From Neorhizobium sp. UBA3556 (lineage in GTDB: Bacteria; Pseudomonadota; Alphaproteobacteria; Rhizobiales; Rhizobiaceae), in assembly GCA_002376235.1 (NCBI GenBank), contig DFNX01000010.1, forward strand, positions 226,075 to 290,074: a DNA stretch of 64,000 bases. Direction: 5' to 3'. Both the position numbers and the translations under genes were made by a program. Below are positions 7,833 to 16,624 of this stretch, one piece after another. Within the stretch, counting starts at the first letter, position 1. Every line of letters begins with the position of its first letter. A model generated the notes under the pieces. It did no database searches, was not told where the DNA came from, and saw only the letters and a list, made by a program, of their open reading frames with translations.

Positions 7833-9314
7833 ATGAGTCCCGAACCGATCCGCAGTTTCAACGATCCCAAGCTTGCCGAACTGAACGCCCGCGTTGCGCA
7901 GGACCTCGAATATCTAAATTACCCGCCCGCCAACTGGTCTCCCGCTTCGGCCAAGGTCGATGGCAAGCCGGTCAGCGACGTGGTCATCATCGGCGCGGGC
8001 ATGTGCGGTCTTGTCGGCTGGTTCGCGCTGTCCCGCGTCGGTATCCGCAATGTCAGGATCATCGACAAGGCGCCGAAGGGCCGCGAAGGCCCGTGGAAGA
8101 CCTTCGCTCGCATGGAAACCCTGCGCTCGCCGAAAACTCTGCTCGGCCCGGCAGCCGGCATGGCGTCGCTGACTTTCCGCGCCTGGTACACGGCGCTTTT
8201 CGGCATTGCCAAGTGGGACGAGCTTTACCGTATTCCCCGCCCGATGTGGATGGACTATCTCGACTGGTACCGCGACGTTCTCTCCATCCCGGTCGAAAAC
8301 GGTATCAACGTCACGCGCATCATCCCGCGCGAGGACGGGCTGCTTGAGCTTGAAATCGCCGGCGGCGCGGAGGAACCGATCCTCACCCGCAAGCTCGTCA
8401 TGGCAACCGGCCGAGATGGTCTGGGAGCCGCCGAAATTCCCGGTTTCGTCGAGGGCATGCAGCGCGGCAAGAGCTGGGCGCATTCGGCCGATGAGGTCGA
8501 TTTCACCGCTCTCAAGGGCAAGCGCGTCGTCGTCATCGGCGTCGGTGCCTCCGCCGTTGATAATGCGGCGGAAGCACTTGAAGCCGGTGCCGGTGAAGTC
8601 CGTCTTCTGGCCCGCCGCAAGAAGATGCCGACCATCAACAAGCTGATGGGCATCGGCTCCTACGGCGTCACGGCCGGTTTCCCGAAGATCGATCCGAAAT
8701 GGCGCTGGCGCCTGATGGATTATTCGACGCGGCAGCAGACCCCGGCCCCGCACGGTTCGACCTTGCGCGTCAGCCGCCATGCCAATGCCTTCTTCCATTT
8801 CGATTGCGGCATCGCCTCGATGAAGGAAGAGGGTAGCGAAGTGGTCATCACCACCACCAACGGCCGTATCTTCCGCACCGATTTCGTCATCCTCGGCACC
8901 GGCTTCACCGTCGATCCGCTGGCCCGCAGCGAGCTTGAACCCTACAAGGATCAGATCGCCTGCTGGGAAGACCGCATCACGCCGCCGGCTGACGAGAAAA
9001 ACCCGAGCCTTGGCCGTTTCCCTTGGCTGGAGGACGATTTTTCCTTCACCGAAAAGACGCCGGGCAAGGCACCCTGGCTCAAGAATATCCACTGCTTCAA
9101 CTACGGCGCGACGATGAGCCTCGGCAAGGTCAGCGGCGATATCCCGGCGATCAGCGAAGGCGCGCAATGGCTTGCCCGCGGGGTTTCCGCCGGCCTGTTC
9201 ATCGAGGATATCGACTACCACTGGGAAGCCCTGCTGGCTTACGAAAAGCCGGAACTCGACGGCTCCGAATGGGTCGATGCCGACGCCGATCTCCCCGAAC
9301 AGAAGACAGCTTGA
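7833..9314 (+). CDS. Flavin-containing monooxygenase-like NAD(P)/FAD protein
   Basis: A 493-residue class B-like flavoprotein. The FAD Rossmann motif is at about residues 50-65 (VVIIGAGMCGLVGW). A second nucleotide motif is mid-protein (VVVIGVGASAVDNA) for NADPH, and the late ILGTGFTVD element closes the FAD site. The fingerprint F-x-G-x3-H-x3-(Y/F) appears only in degenerate form (RGKSWAHSADEVDF). The likely reaction is oxygenation of an N- or S-containing or carbonyl substrate. It follows a complete ABC importer and precedes a DsbA/HCCA-fold protein and two AhpD-fold proteins, so the imported compound is a reasonable substrate guess, which is inference. Confidence 0.8.
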   Translation: MSPEPIRSFNDPKLAELNARVAQDLEYLNYPPANWSPASAKVDGKPVSDVVIIGAGMCGLVGWFALSRVGIRNVRIIDKAPKGREGPWKTFARMETLRSPKTLLGPAAGMASLTFRAWYTALFGIAKWDELYRIPRPMWMDYLDWYRDVLSIPVENGINVTRIIPREDGLLELEIAGGAEEPILTRKLVMATGRDGLGAAEIPGFVEGMQRGKSWAHSADEVDFTALKGKRVVVIGVGASAVDNAAEALEAGAGEVRLLARRKKMPTINKLMGIGSYGVTAGFPKIDPKWRWRLMDYSTRQQTPAPHGSTLRVSRHANAFFHFDCGIASMKEEGSEVVITTTNGRIFRTDFVILGTGFTVDPLARSELEPYKDQIACWEDRITPPADEKNPSLGRFPWLEDDFSFTEKTPGKAPWLKNIHCFNYGATMSLGKVSGDIPAISEGAQWLARGVSAGLFIEDIDYHWEALLAYEKPELDGSEWVDADADLPEQKTA

Positions 9315-9322
9315 GGATTTTT

Positions 9323-9913
9323 ATGCGCAAGACAGTCTATTATTACCACGCCCTCAGTTCGCCGTGGGCCTATCTCGGCTGGCCGCAGTTCAAGGCGCTG
9401 ATCGAAAAGCACGATCTCGACGTCGTCGTGCGCCCGACCCGTATCGTCACGGAAAACGGCGGCGTGCCCTTGCGTTCGCGCCCACAGCCGCGTCAGGATT
9501 ATCACGCGGTCGAACTCGATCGCTGGCGCAAGCGGCTCAACATGCCGCTGGTGCTGAAACCCAAACATTACCCGACCAATAACGAGTTTTCCGCCCGCAT
9601 GGTGATTGCCGCCGACAGGCTCGGCCTGCCGGCGCTCGATCTCAGCCACGCACTGCTTCACGCTCTCTGGAGCGAGGAACTGGACGTGACCCAGCCGGAT
9701 GTGCGCATCGATGTCGCCAACCGCCTCGGCCTCGACGGCGCAAAACTGCAGGCGATGGAAGATCAGCCGGAGATCATGCAGGCCTGGCTCGACAGCCACG
9801 AAGAAGCCGGCAAGCGCGGCGTCTTCGGTACGCCGACCTGGGTCTACAAGGACGTCCTCTATTGGGGTCAGGACCGGCTGGACTTTCTCGACGAAGCCCT
9901 TTCGCAAGATTGA
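9323..9913 (+). CDS. DsbA/HCCA isomerase-family thioredoxin-fold protein
   Basis: A 196-residue protein of the 2-hydroxychromene-2-carboxylate isomerase/kappa GST group. The CxxC of true DsbA is replaced by SSPWAYLG near residues 12-19, the serine-type active site of this branch. The cis-proline motif is GVFGTPTW, followed by the family's closing WGQDRLDFLDEAL. Such proteins use glutathione for isomerisation or detoxification. The ATG at 9323 is 8 bp after the monooxygenase stop. The open frame upstream of it is only the shadow of that gene. Confidence 0.8.
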   Translation: MRKTVYYYHALSSPWAYLGWPQFKALIEKHDLDVVVRPTRIVTENGGVPLRSRPQPRQDYHAVELDRWRKRLNMPLVLKPKHYPTNNEFSARMVIAADRLGLPALDLSHALLHALWSEELDVTQPDVRIDVANRLGLDGAKLQAMEDQPEIMQAWLDSHEEAGKRGVFGTPTWVYKDVLYWGQDRLDFLDEALSQD

Positions 9914-9926
9914 GGAATAAAATCAT

Positions 9927-10433
9927 ATGACGACCGAAACGACTGTCGATGTGATCGACAAGGTACTGGGCCTTGGCCCCACCTCGCCGCTGCTTGCTCT
10001 GCGTGAACAGCGCGCCAAGCTGAAGCATCTTACCCAGACAAGCTATGTCGCGGCCCTCCACCCGGCCGATCCGCGCAATTTCTCCTATGCGGAACGCGCC
10101 ACGCTCGCCGCCCGCATGGCGGCGCTCTGGAGCTCGCAGGAGCTTCAGGCGCATTACCGCGATCTGGCCACGGCGGAAGGCGCAAGCGGCGATGTCCTCT
10201 CGATTGCCGATCCCGCATGGACGCCGGCAGACGAGGCAAGCCGCCTTTCCGTCATCCTGCGCCATGTCGATCTGGTGACGAAAAACCCGAAAGCGGCAAC
10301 CCGCGAAAATATCGAAAAGCTCTATGCCGCAGGTCTCGACGATCGAGATATCGTCACGCTCGCCGGCATCATCGCTTTCGTCAATTACCAGGTCCTGGTC
10401 GTCGCCGGCCTGAAGATGCTGAGGGACAACTGA
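9927..10433 (+). CDS. AhpD-fold (CMD) protein without cysteines
   Basis: A 168-residue protein of the carboxymuconolactone decarboxylase/AhpD fold, resembling the family I recall as 'CMD domain protein, Avi_7170 family' (named from Agrobacterium vitis S4). The helix that normally carries E-x(10-11)-CxxC-x3-H reads YAERATLAARMAALWSSQE; the whole protein contains no cysteine, so it cannot be a thiol peroxidase by the usual mechanism. It lies 1 bp from the next gene, a cysteine-bearing AhpD-fold protein, and the pair may form a hetero-oligomer with one active subunit (inference). Confidence 0.75.
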   Translation: MTTETTVDVIDKVLGLGPTSPLLALREQRAKLKHLTQTSYVAALHPADPRNFSYAERATLAARMAALWSSQELQAHYRDLATAEGASGDVLSIADPAWTPADEASRLSVILRHVDLVTKNPKAATRENIEKLYAAGLDDRDIVTLAGIIAFVNYQVLVVAGLKMLRDN

Positions 10434-10434
10434 C

Positions 10435-11013
10435 ATGTCTGACGCGGTTCATGAATTCACCCTCGATGCACTCGAATGGCATCCTTACGTCCAGCCGGTC
10501 GATCTGCAGAAGGCGACGCCCGAACAGCTCGACGCGCTGAAGGTCACGCCGTCCAACACCAAGGTTTCCGCCTATGTGCTGGTTCTGGCGCAGGAAACCG
10601 AAATGCTGGCCGAGCGCTCGCCGCTGTTCAACGACATCATGTATAGCGATGGCGGCCTGTCGCGTGGCGGCCGCGAGCTCGGCGCGCTTGCCGCCTCCTT
10701 CGTCAACCACTGCATCTATTGCGCTCAGGTTCACGCCAACCGGTTCATCCAGCTGGAAAAGCGCCCGGAAGTGGTCGACGAGATCTACACTAACGGTCTC
10801 GACGCCGATCTTGGCGAATACGATCAGGCGCTGTTCAATTTCGGCGTCGATCTGACCGCCCATCCGGATAATGTCGGGGTCTACCAGTTCTACCACTTGC
10901 GCGAAACCGGCCTGAGTGATCTGGAAATCCTCGACCTTATCCATTCCGTGGCGATCTTCGGCTGGGCCAACCGGCTGATGCACACGCTCGGAGAACCGCA
11001 CCGGAAAGACTAA
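10435..11013 (+). CDS. Alkylhydroperoxidase (AhpD)-like protein with CxxC
   Basis: A 192-residue AhpD-fold protein with the full thiol site: E81, C93, C96 and H100 (NHCIYCAQVH). It resembles the family I recall as 'alkylhydroperoxidase domain protein, Avi_7169 family'. It is expected to reduce peroxide or to act on an activated intermediate. It is co-encoded with the cysteine-free paralogue just upstream and ends directly at the MATE start codon. With the monooxygenase, it may protect against leaked peroxide or process the oxygenated product. Confidence 0.8.
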   Translation: MSDAVHEFTLDALEWHPYVQPVDLQKATPEQLDALKVTPSNTKVSAYVLVLAQETEMLAERSPLFNDIMYSDGGLSRGGRELGALAASFVNHCIYCAQVHANRFIQLEKRPEVVDEIYTNGLDADLGEYDQALFNFGVDLTAHPDNVGVYQFYHLRETGLSDLEILDLIHSVAIFGWANRLMHTLGEPHRKD

Positions 11014-12342
11014 GTGGCAACCGCGACAAGCGCAGACACCGCCCCCTCATTCGAGGTAACCCATCGCGAAGTGCTGCGCATCGCGATCCCGATGATGATC
11101 GCCCATTTCTCGACCCCGCTCGTCAGCCTCGTGGCGACGGGCGTGATCGGGCAATTGGGGCAGGAGGCGCTGATCGGCGGCGTCGCGCTCGCCGCCGTCA
11201 TTTTCGACGTGCTGTTCGTCACCTTCAATTTCCTGCGCGGTGCGACGACCGGTTTCACCGCCCAGGCTTTTGGCGCAGGTGATCGCCGTTACGAGCAGCG
11301 CATGCTTCTCGGCGGCCTGACCATTTCCATGGTCGCCGGCCTCGTGATCTTGCTTCTTCACGTCCCGATCGGCAATCTCGGCCTCACCGTGCTCGGCGCA
11401 GACGGTGCGGTGGCCGAAGCGGCAAAAATCTATTTCTCATGGCGCGTCTGGTCTGCACCCTTCGTGCTCTTCAATTTCGTCGCCTTCGGCTGGATCATCG
11501 GCCGCGGCGATGCGCTCACAGCAATGCTGCTGCAAGGCCTGTTGAACGGCCTCAATCTGGGCTTGAGCATCTGGTGGGTGCTCGGTCTCGACGGCGGCGT
11601 GGCGGGCCTCGCGATCGCCAGCCTCGTCTCTGAGATCGTCACAGCACTTGCCGGTGCTGCCATCATCCTCTGTCGCACCGACAAGGCAAGCTGGAACTGG
11701 CCGGACCTGAAAAGTCTGCGACGGCTTTTCTCGGTCAATGGCGACATGATGATCCGCTCGTTTGCGCTTCTGATCGGGCTTTCCTTCTTCACCCGCCAGA
11801 GCGGCGAGCTCGGCATCGATATCCTTGCCGCCAACACGATCCTGCTGCGCTTCTATTTCTTCGGCGTCGCCTTCCTCGATGGCATCGCCACTGCCGCCGA
11901 GCAGCTGGCCGGTCGCGCCGTCGGTGCCCGAAACCGCCTCGCCTTCGACCGGATGATCAAGCTCACCACGCTCTGGGCTTTGGTCTTCGGGGCGCTCGTG
12001 GCGCTCTCCTTCATGGCCGGTGGCTGGTGGGTCATCGATCTGGCATCGCCCAACGCAACGGTCGAGCTTCTGGCCCAAGGTTTCCTGCCCTATGCGGCGA
12101 TCATGCCGCTGGTCGGAGCCATCGCCTTCCAGATGGACGGGGTCTATATCGGCGCGACATGGTCGCGCGAGATGCGCAATCTGATGCTCTTGTCGCTCGC
12201 CACCTATTTCGCCGCCTGGGCCGTGCTGCAGCCGCTGTTCGGCAATCACGGCCTGTGGATCGCACTGCTTCTCTTCCAGAGCGCCCGCAGCATCGCCTTC
12301 CGGCTGATGCTGCCGAAGCTGACGGCAAGAACGCTCGGCTGA
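11014..12342 (+). CDS. MATE-family efflux transporter
   Basis: A 442-residue inner-membrane multidrug and toxin extrusion type antiporter with about 12 membrane segments in two homologous halves. It opens with SFEVTHREVLRIAIPMMIAH, as in DinF/NorM-like proteins. The start is GTG at 11014, immediately after the previous stop codon, with GGAAAG about 7 bp upstream, so translation is coupled. As the last gene of the operon it probably exports an end product or toxic intermediate. Driving ion and cargo are unknown. Confidence 0.88.
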   Translation: MATATSADTAPSFEVTHREVLRIAIPMMIAHFSTPLVSLVATGVIGQLGQEALIGGVALAAVIFDVLFVTFNFLRGATTGFTAQAFGAGDRRYEQRMLLGGLTISMVAGLVILLLHVPIGNLGLTVLGADGAVAEAAKIYFSWRVWSAPFVLFNFVAFGWIIGRGDALTAMLLQGLLNGLNLGLSIWWVLGLDGGVAGLAIASLVSEIVTALAGAAIILCRTDKASWNWPDLKSLRRLFSVNGDMMIRSFALLIGLSFFTRQSGELGIDILAANTILLRFYFFGVAFLDGIATAAEQLAGRAVGARNRLAFDRMIKLTTLWALVFGALVALSFMAGGWWVIDLASPNATVELLAQGFLPYAAIMPLVGAIAFQMDGVYIGATWSREMRNLMLLSLATYFAAWAVLQPLFGNHGLWIALLLFQSARSIAFRLMLPKLTARTLG

Positions 12343-12367
12343 AAATCGCGCCTCACGGCACCGGCGA

Positions 12368-13648
12368 TCAAGCCTGCTTCGCCGACGCTTGTGCTTCCGA
12401 AATCTCGTGATCCAGCACGCCCTGGATCATCTCGTCGGTCACCCGTATCTCCGCCCCGATGGGAGACATCGCCGTAGCCGGCGCGAACGGCGCAACCTGT
12501 GTGGCTTCCGGTCGCGCACCACGCCGCCAGAGGAAGAGCACCACCATCAGCACGTTGAGAACGGCCAGCGACCAGAACAATCCGGCCGGACCGAATTCCG
12601 TCATTGCGGCAGAAATCGAGATCGGGCTTATCGCAGAGCCTAGCGAATTGACCAGAAGCATCCCCTGCACCATCGGCACGAGGGAATCTGCGGAGGCACG
12701 GTCAGCGGAGAAACTGATAGCCACCGGATAGATTGCAAAAATGCCGCCGCCCAGCAGGAAGAGGGTAATCATCAGCGTGGTCGCATTCTGCGGCACCAGT
12801 AGAATGACTGCGCAGAGCAGCAGGCAGGCGAAGGCCAGCGTGATCAGCACCACACGCCGGTCCTGCTTGTCCGACCAGCGTCCCACCGGATATTGCAGCA
12901 CCATCGCACCGAGAATAACGCAAGCCATCATCATCCCGATCTCATCCACCGGCATGCCGATCGTCTGCAGATAGAGCGGAAAGAGCGTGTAGACTGCGGC
13001 AATCGCGATACCGGAACCGAAACAGCCGATCACGCCGCTCGGCGACATCTTGAAGAGCTGTAGCGGCTTGAGTGCCTCCACCCGGTCCATCATCGGCATC
13101 TCGCGCGGCAGGATGACGATCGGAAGAACCGACAGCGATGCCAGCATGGCAGCTGCGATGAACGGCGCGAATTCTCCCATGCCGCTGACGGTTCCGAGAA
13201 GTGCCTGCCCGAGCGCACCCGCGCCGTAGAATGCAATCATATAGAGCGCCAGAAACCGGCCGCGCACCGTCTGGTCCGCGGCTAGCAGCAGCCAGCTTTC
13301 GATGACCAGAAAAACACCGACCGTCGTCCAGCCATAGATCAGCCTGACGAAAATCCACAGCATCCAGTCTGCCGACAGAACCTGCATGAGAATGCTGACC
13401 ACACCGAGCGAGGCGAAACTTGCATAGGCGCGGATATGGCCGATCCGCACGATCAGCCGGTCATGGAACATCGCCCCGAGCGTCAACCCGACAAAATAAG
13501 CGGAGGAGACGATGCCGATCATCGTCGGCGAAGCGCCGGCCGCATCGAGCCGCAGGGTGGTCAGCGAGGACAAGAAACTGTTGCCGACGCTCAGGATGAA
13601 CAGGCCGAGAAGCGGCGCAAGCACCGTCGCCAGGGTTTGCCTAGACAT
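12368..13648 (-). CDS. MFS transporter (YcaD-like)
   Basis: A 426-residue major facilitator with 12 predicted membrane segments. The N-terminal half contains SSAYFVGLTLGAMFHDRLI, close to the loop 2-3 region of the YcaD/UPF0226 branch, and the C-terminus is a hydrophilic tail of about 45 residues. It is convergent with the MATE gene (25 bp between stops) and appears monocistronic. The substrate cannot be inferred. Confidence 0.85.
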   Translation of the reverse strand: MSRQTLATVLAPLLGLFILSVGNSFLSSLTTLRLDAAGASPTMIGIVSSAYFVGLTLGAMFHDRLIVRIGHIRAYASFASLGVVSILMQVLSADWMLWIFVRLIYGWTTVGVFLVIESWLLLAADQTVRGRFLALYMIAFYGAGALGQALLGTVSGMGEFAPFIAAAMLASLSVLPIVILPREMPMMDRVEALKPLQLFKMSPSGVIGCFGSGIAIAAVYTLFPLYLQTIGMPVDEIGMMMACVILGAMVLQYPVGRWSDKQDRRVVLITLAFACLLLCAVILLVPQNATTLMITLFLLGGGIFAIYPVAISFSADRASADSLVPMVQGMLLVNSLGSAISPISISAAMTEFGPAGLFWSLAVLNVLMVVLFLWRRGARPEATQVAPFAPATAMSPIGAEIRVTDEMIQGVLDHEISEAQASAKQA

Positions 13649-13954
13649 GAAGGTCTCGTGTTTATGGTTTTTGAAAATGGCGATGCCTCATTCCGGCATT
13701 TCGCCTCGCCGTGGCGGCACTACGACCGCAAGGATTATGCCGCGTGATCGATACGGATCGTCGACGCCATGGTGCTCAACTTCTTACACGGAAAACAACC
13801 CGGGAATGCTTGGGACAGGCAGTGGTCGGCGCCCATCTCCAATGTTCAAAATTCGACATCTCTCTCGTCTGATCGCGACAAGAGTTCATGCCTAAAAGCG
13901 GCATCATGATGTCGCAAATACATCAATCTGCAAATGCTTGAATTTGGGTTGCAA
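13649..13954. other. Intergenic region, no gene seen
   Basis: 306 bp upstream of the minus-strand MFS gene and downstream of the minus-strand RpiR gene. It presumably contains the MFS promoter. Only short open frames are present (for example 27 codons ending at 13747), with no recognisable product, and no strong terminator hairpin was seen. Confidence 0.4.
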
Positions 13955-14818
13955 TCAGTCGCCGAGAAGCTGGCGGTCGTCCCCGTCACGGTTGCGCACC
14001 AGTTCCTCCTTGATGGCGCGCAGCGATTTCAGCGCTTTTGCCCGATCGGCATAGGCGACCATGTTCGCGAGAATGTCGATCGCCGCCAGATAGGCGTAAC
14101 GGGTCGAGGTCGGCCGAAAGATGTTCTTGCCCTCGGGCATCTCGATCGCGATTACCACATCCGCCGCCTCTGCCACCGGCGAACCGCTCTGCGTCATCAC
14201 GATCGTCGGGATGGCCCGCTCGCGCAACAATTTGAGGCAATGAACAAGCCCCATGTCGCGGCCGGTAAAAGACGAGCCAAAGACCACCGTGCCCGGCTGG
14301 GCGGCTGCCGAGATCATCAGGTTCATGCCGTGGTCGCTGGATGCATTGATCCGGCAGCTCAGACGAAACAGTCGGTTATGCAGTTCGTTGACGATCATCG
14401 CCGAGTTTCCGCTGGCGCCGAAAGCCTGAATGAATTCGGCAGCCCTGAGCATCTGCGCGGCCTTTTCGATAGCCTTGAGATCAAGCTGGCGATGCACCTC
14501 GAACAGCGCATTCTGCGCTTTCGACACGATATCCTGCGCCACTTCCTCGGCCGTCGCGGTCGGTGCTTCCGGCGTCAGGTAACGAAGGCCGACATAGGCG
14601 AGCTTCGCCAGTTGCACCTTGAAATCTGAATACCCCTGGCAACCGAGCCGGCGGCAGAAGCGTGTCACCGTCGGCGGCGACACGCCGGCCTTTTCCGCCA
14701 CTTCGATGATCGATGCGTTGACGACGAAATCGACATTTTCCAGCGCGAACTGGGCGAGCTTCGCCTCGAGCCCGGAAAGCCGGCCATCCTGATCGGAAAG
14801 GGCATGAAACAGGTCCAC
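13955..14818 (-). CDS. RpiR-family transcriptional regulator (HTH + SIS)
   Basis: A 287-residue regulator. The N-terminal RpiR HTH is at about residues 1-77 (VNASIIEVAEKAGVSPPTVTR), and the SIS phosphosugar-binding domain at about 120-255 (FGASGNSAMIVNEL, then VVFGSSFTGRDMGLV). It is divergent from the D-threonine-aldolase-like gene. A GTGAAA-N5-TTTCAC inverted repeat overlapping that gene's predicted -35 is a good candidate operator. RpiR proteins also control amino-acid and peptide catabolism in rhizobia, which fits the gene neighbours. Confidence 0.9.
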   Translation of the reverse strand: MDLFHALSDQDGRLSGLEAKLAQFALENVDFVVNASIIEVAEKAGVSPPTVTRFCRRLGCQGYSDFKVQLAKLAYVGLRYLTPEAPTATAEEVAQDIVSKAQNALFEVHRQLDLKAIEKAAQMLRAAEFIQAFGASGNSAMIVNELHNRLFRLSCRINASSDHGMNLMISAAAQPGTVVFGSSFTGRDMGLVHCLKLLRERAIPTIVMTQSGSPVAEAADVVIAIEMPEGKNIFRPTSTRYAYLAAIDILANMVAYADRAKALKSLRAIKEELVRNRDGDDRQLLGD

Positions 14819-14863
14819 TCGGTCTTCCCTTCAGATTGGTCGCAGAAAAAAATGCCTGCACCT

Positions 14864-14904
14864 GTGAAAATGAATTTCACTGTTCTCGTATTTGATAGCA
14901 TAAT
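14864..14904 (+). promoter_or_regulatory. Promoter with overlapping inverted repeat (candidate RpiR operator)
   Basis: The inverted repeat GTGAAA-N5-TTTCAC is at 14864-14880. It overlaps a plausible promoter with -35 TTCACT (14876-14881) and -10 CATAAT (14899-14904), spacer 17 bp, directed at the PLP-enzyme gene starting at 15012. The overlap predicts repression or autoregulation by the divergent RpiR protein. Confidence 0.5.
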
Positions 14905-15011
14905 GCTGGCCAGCATCAACGAAACTTGGCCGCTCCAAGAAAATAAAAGCAACCCTCCCTGCGTCGATGCCGCTTCAGGCACGGTCGCTTCATCCCGATG
15001 AGGTCTCTTCC

Positions 15012-16100
15012 ATGAATTATCCCTGGCCCGAACCCGGCACGCCGCTCGATGAGGTTGCAACCCCTATGCCGGTCATCGATGAGGCGCGGCTTGCCGCCAA
15101 TATCGCCCGCGTACAGGCCTATTGCGAAAGCCATGGCAAGGCGTTCCGCCCGCATATCAAGACCCACAAGATCGCAGCCGTCGCCCGCCAGCAGGTGGAA
15201 GCCGGTGCCGTCGGCCTCAATTGCCAGAAGGTCACCGAGGCGGAAGTATTTGCCGATGCCGGTTTCGACGACATCCTGATCACCTACAACATTCTCGGCG
15301 CAGCAAAGCTTGCCCGCCTCAAGGCGCTCAATGCCCGTGTGGCGAAACTCGCCGTCGTTGCCGACAGCGACACCACGGTCGCAGGCCTCGCTGCCACGTT
15401 CGATGCCGACAAGCCGCTGACCGTGCTGATCGAGTGCGATACCGGCGCAAAGCGCTGCGGCGTCCAGTCGCCGGAAGCGGCCGTCGCGCTTGCCGAAAAG
15501 ATCGCCGCGGCCCCGGGCCTCCGCTTCGGCGGCATCATGACTTACCCAGCCACCGGTGGTGCGGAACAGGTCGAGGCCTTCATGTCGAAGACCATGGCGT
15601 TGCTCTCTGCCAAGGGCATCGATTGCCCGGTCCGCTCCAGCGGCGGTTCGCCGGACCTGTTCTTCGCTCATCTCGTGCCATCGGCCACCGAACATCGCGC
15701 CGGCACCTATGTCTATAACGATCGCAGCATGGTCCGCGCCGGCCATTGCAGCAATGACGATCTCGCCATGCATATCCTCGCGACCGTCGTCTCTCGCCCG
15801 GCGCCTGATCGCGCCGTGCTCGACAGCGGCTCCAAGGCGCTGACATCGGACCTGCTCGGCTTTTCCGATTACGGTTCGGTCGCTGGCTACGAAGGCGCAA
15901 AGGTCGTTTCGCTTTCGGAAGAACATGCCGTAGTCGACATTTCCGCCTGCACTACGCCCTTCCCGGAAATCGGCTCGCAGGTGAAGGTCGTGCCGAACCA
16001 CACCTGTGTCGTTACCAATCTCTTCGACCGCATGGTCTTCCATAAGGACGGCGTGGTCACGCGGGTTGAAAATGTCGATGCGCGTGGAACGGTCTGGTAA
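15012..16100 (+). CDS. PLP enzyme, D-threonine aldolase / D-serine dehydratase type
   Basis: A 362-residue fold-type III PLP enzyme. The Schiff-base lysine is K50 in RPHIKTHK. The C-terminal metal site is H330 and C332 in VPNHTC, as in metal-dependent D-serine dehydratases and D-threonine aldolases. It would cleave or dehydrate D-beta-hydroxy amino acids. The start is ATG at 15012, with GATGAGG 7 bp upstream; the open frame extends to 14967 but without a ribosome site. It is monocistronic, followed by a strong terminator at 16183. With the racemase and M81 peptidase nearby it points to use of D-amino-acid-containing compounds. Confidence 0.85.
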   Translation: MNYPWPEPGTPLDEVATPMPVIDEARLAANIARVQAYCESHGKAFRPHIKTHKIAAVARQQVEAGAVGLNCQKVTEAEVFADAGFDDILITYNILGAAKLARLKALNARVAKLAVVADSDTTVAGLAATFDADKPLTVLIECDTGAKRCGVQSPEAAVALAEKIAAAPGLRFGGIMTYPATGGAEQVEAFMSKTMALLSAKGIDCPVRSSGGSPDLFFAHLVPSATEHRAGTYVYNDRSMVRAGHCSNDDLAMHILATVVSRPAPDRAVLDSGSKALTSDLLGFSDYGSVAGYEGAKVVSLSEEHAVVDISACTTPFPEIGSQVKVVPNHTCVVTNLFDRMVFHKDGVVTRVENVDARGTVW

Positions 16101-16182
16101 GGTCCGGCCGTGAAAATTTTTCTCGCGTCGAACCGATGAGCAGCGACCCTGCTGCCGCGGATCGAGCAAGAGGATGAAAATC

Positions 16183-16208
16183 GGGCGCCTGTCGAGGGCG
16201 CCCTTTTT
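16183..16208 (+). terminator. Intrinsic terminator after the PLP-enzyme gene
   Basis: A 7-bp GC stem, GGGCGCC (16183-16189) and GGCGCCC (16197-16203), with a 7-nt loop, followed by five T residues. It lies 82 bp after the stop codon. Confidence 0.85.
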
Positions 16209-16355
16209 CATGGCGGATTTTCCCGCCGCTACTGCTTGCCGCTGCTTGCAGCAACGGAAAGCATTGATTCAGAAATGATTTGCGGTTGCGGCAATGGACG
16301 CGCTGGCATCCGCCAACTCCAGTCGCCATGAAAATTTTTCGCGAATTTCACGTTT

Positions 16356-16444
16356 AAGAAAATAAATTACACAAAATCGTACCAAATCTGAAAATCCATT
16401 GACTTGGCTTTGATTTGGCGCATTATGAAGAAAATAAATTACAC
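16356..16444 (+). promoter_or_regulatory. M81 operon promoter flanked by two 17-bp direct repeats
   Basis: AAGAAAATAAATTACAC occurs exactly twice, at 16356-16372 and 16428-16444 (72 bp apart). Between them is a promoter with -35 TTGACT (16399-16404) and -10 CATTAT (16421-16426), spacer 16 bp. The downstream repeat covers the expected transcription start and the upstream one lies near -75, a layout for repression by a regulator bound at two sites. The AAATTACA part resembles half of HexR/RpiR-type boxes, so the RpiR protein is a candidate (inference). Confidence 0.55.
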
Positions 16445-16624
16445 CGAAACGGTGAGCGGGCGAACTGAGGAAATGGGAAATCGGATGATCCGAGAGCGCC
16501 AGAACTGTCCTTGAGGGACAGCCATACGAGCGGCTCCGGCAGACTTCAAAACAACACAACATGGCAACGGTTACGGGCCTCGCTTGCGTCGGCTCGCAGG
16601 CCGAAGTGTATTCGGATTTAAGAC

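Larger units (their letters stand above)
16101..16624. other. Intergenic region between the PLP-enzyme and M81 genes
   Basis: 524 bp without a gene. It contains a terminator (16183-16208), two identical 17-bp direct repeats, a promoter between them, and a leader of about 190 nt. The leader holds a small hairpin near 16504 (CTGTCC/GGACAG) before the M81 start codon. Confidence 0.6.

Noticed and set aside
13661..13747. 27-codon frame resembling a protein fragment (FRHFASPWRHYDRKDY)
   Set aside because: Too short, no identified parent family, and it sits in the probable promoter region of the MFS gene.
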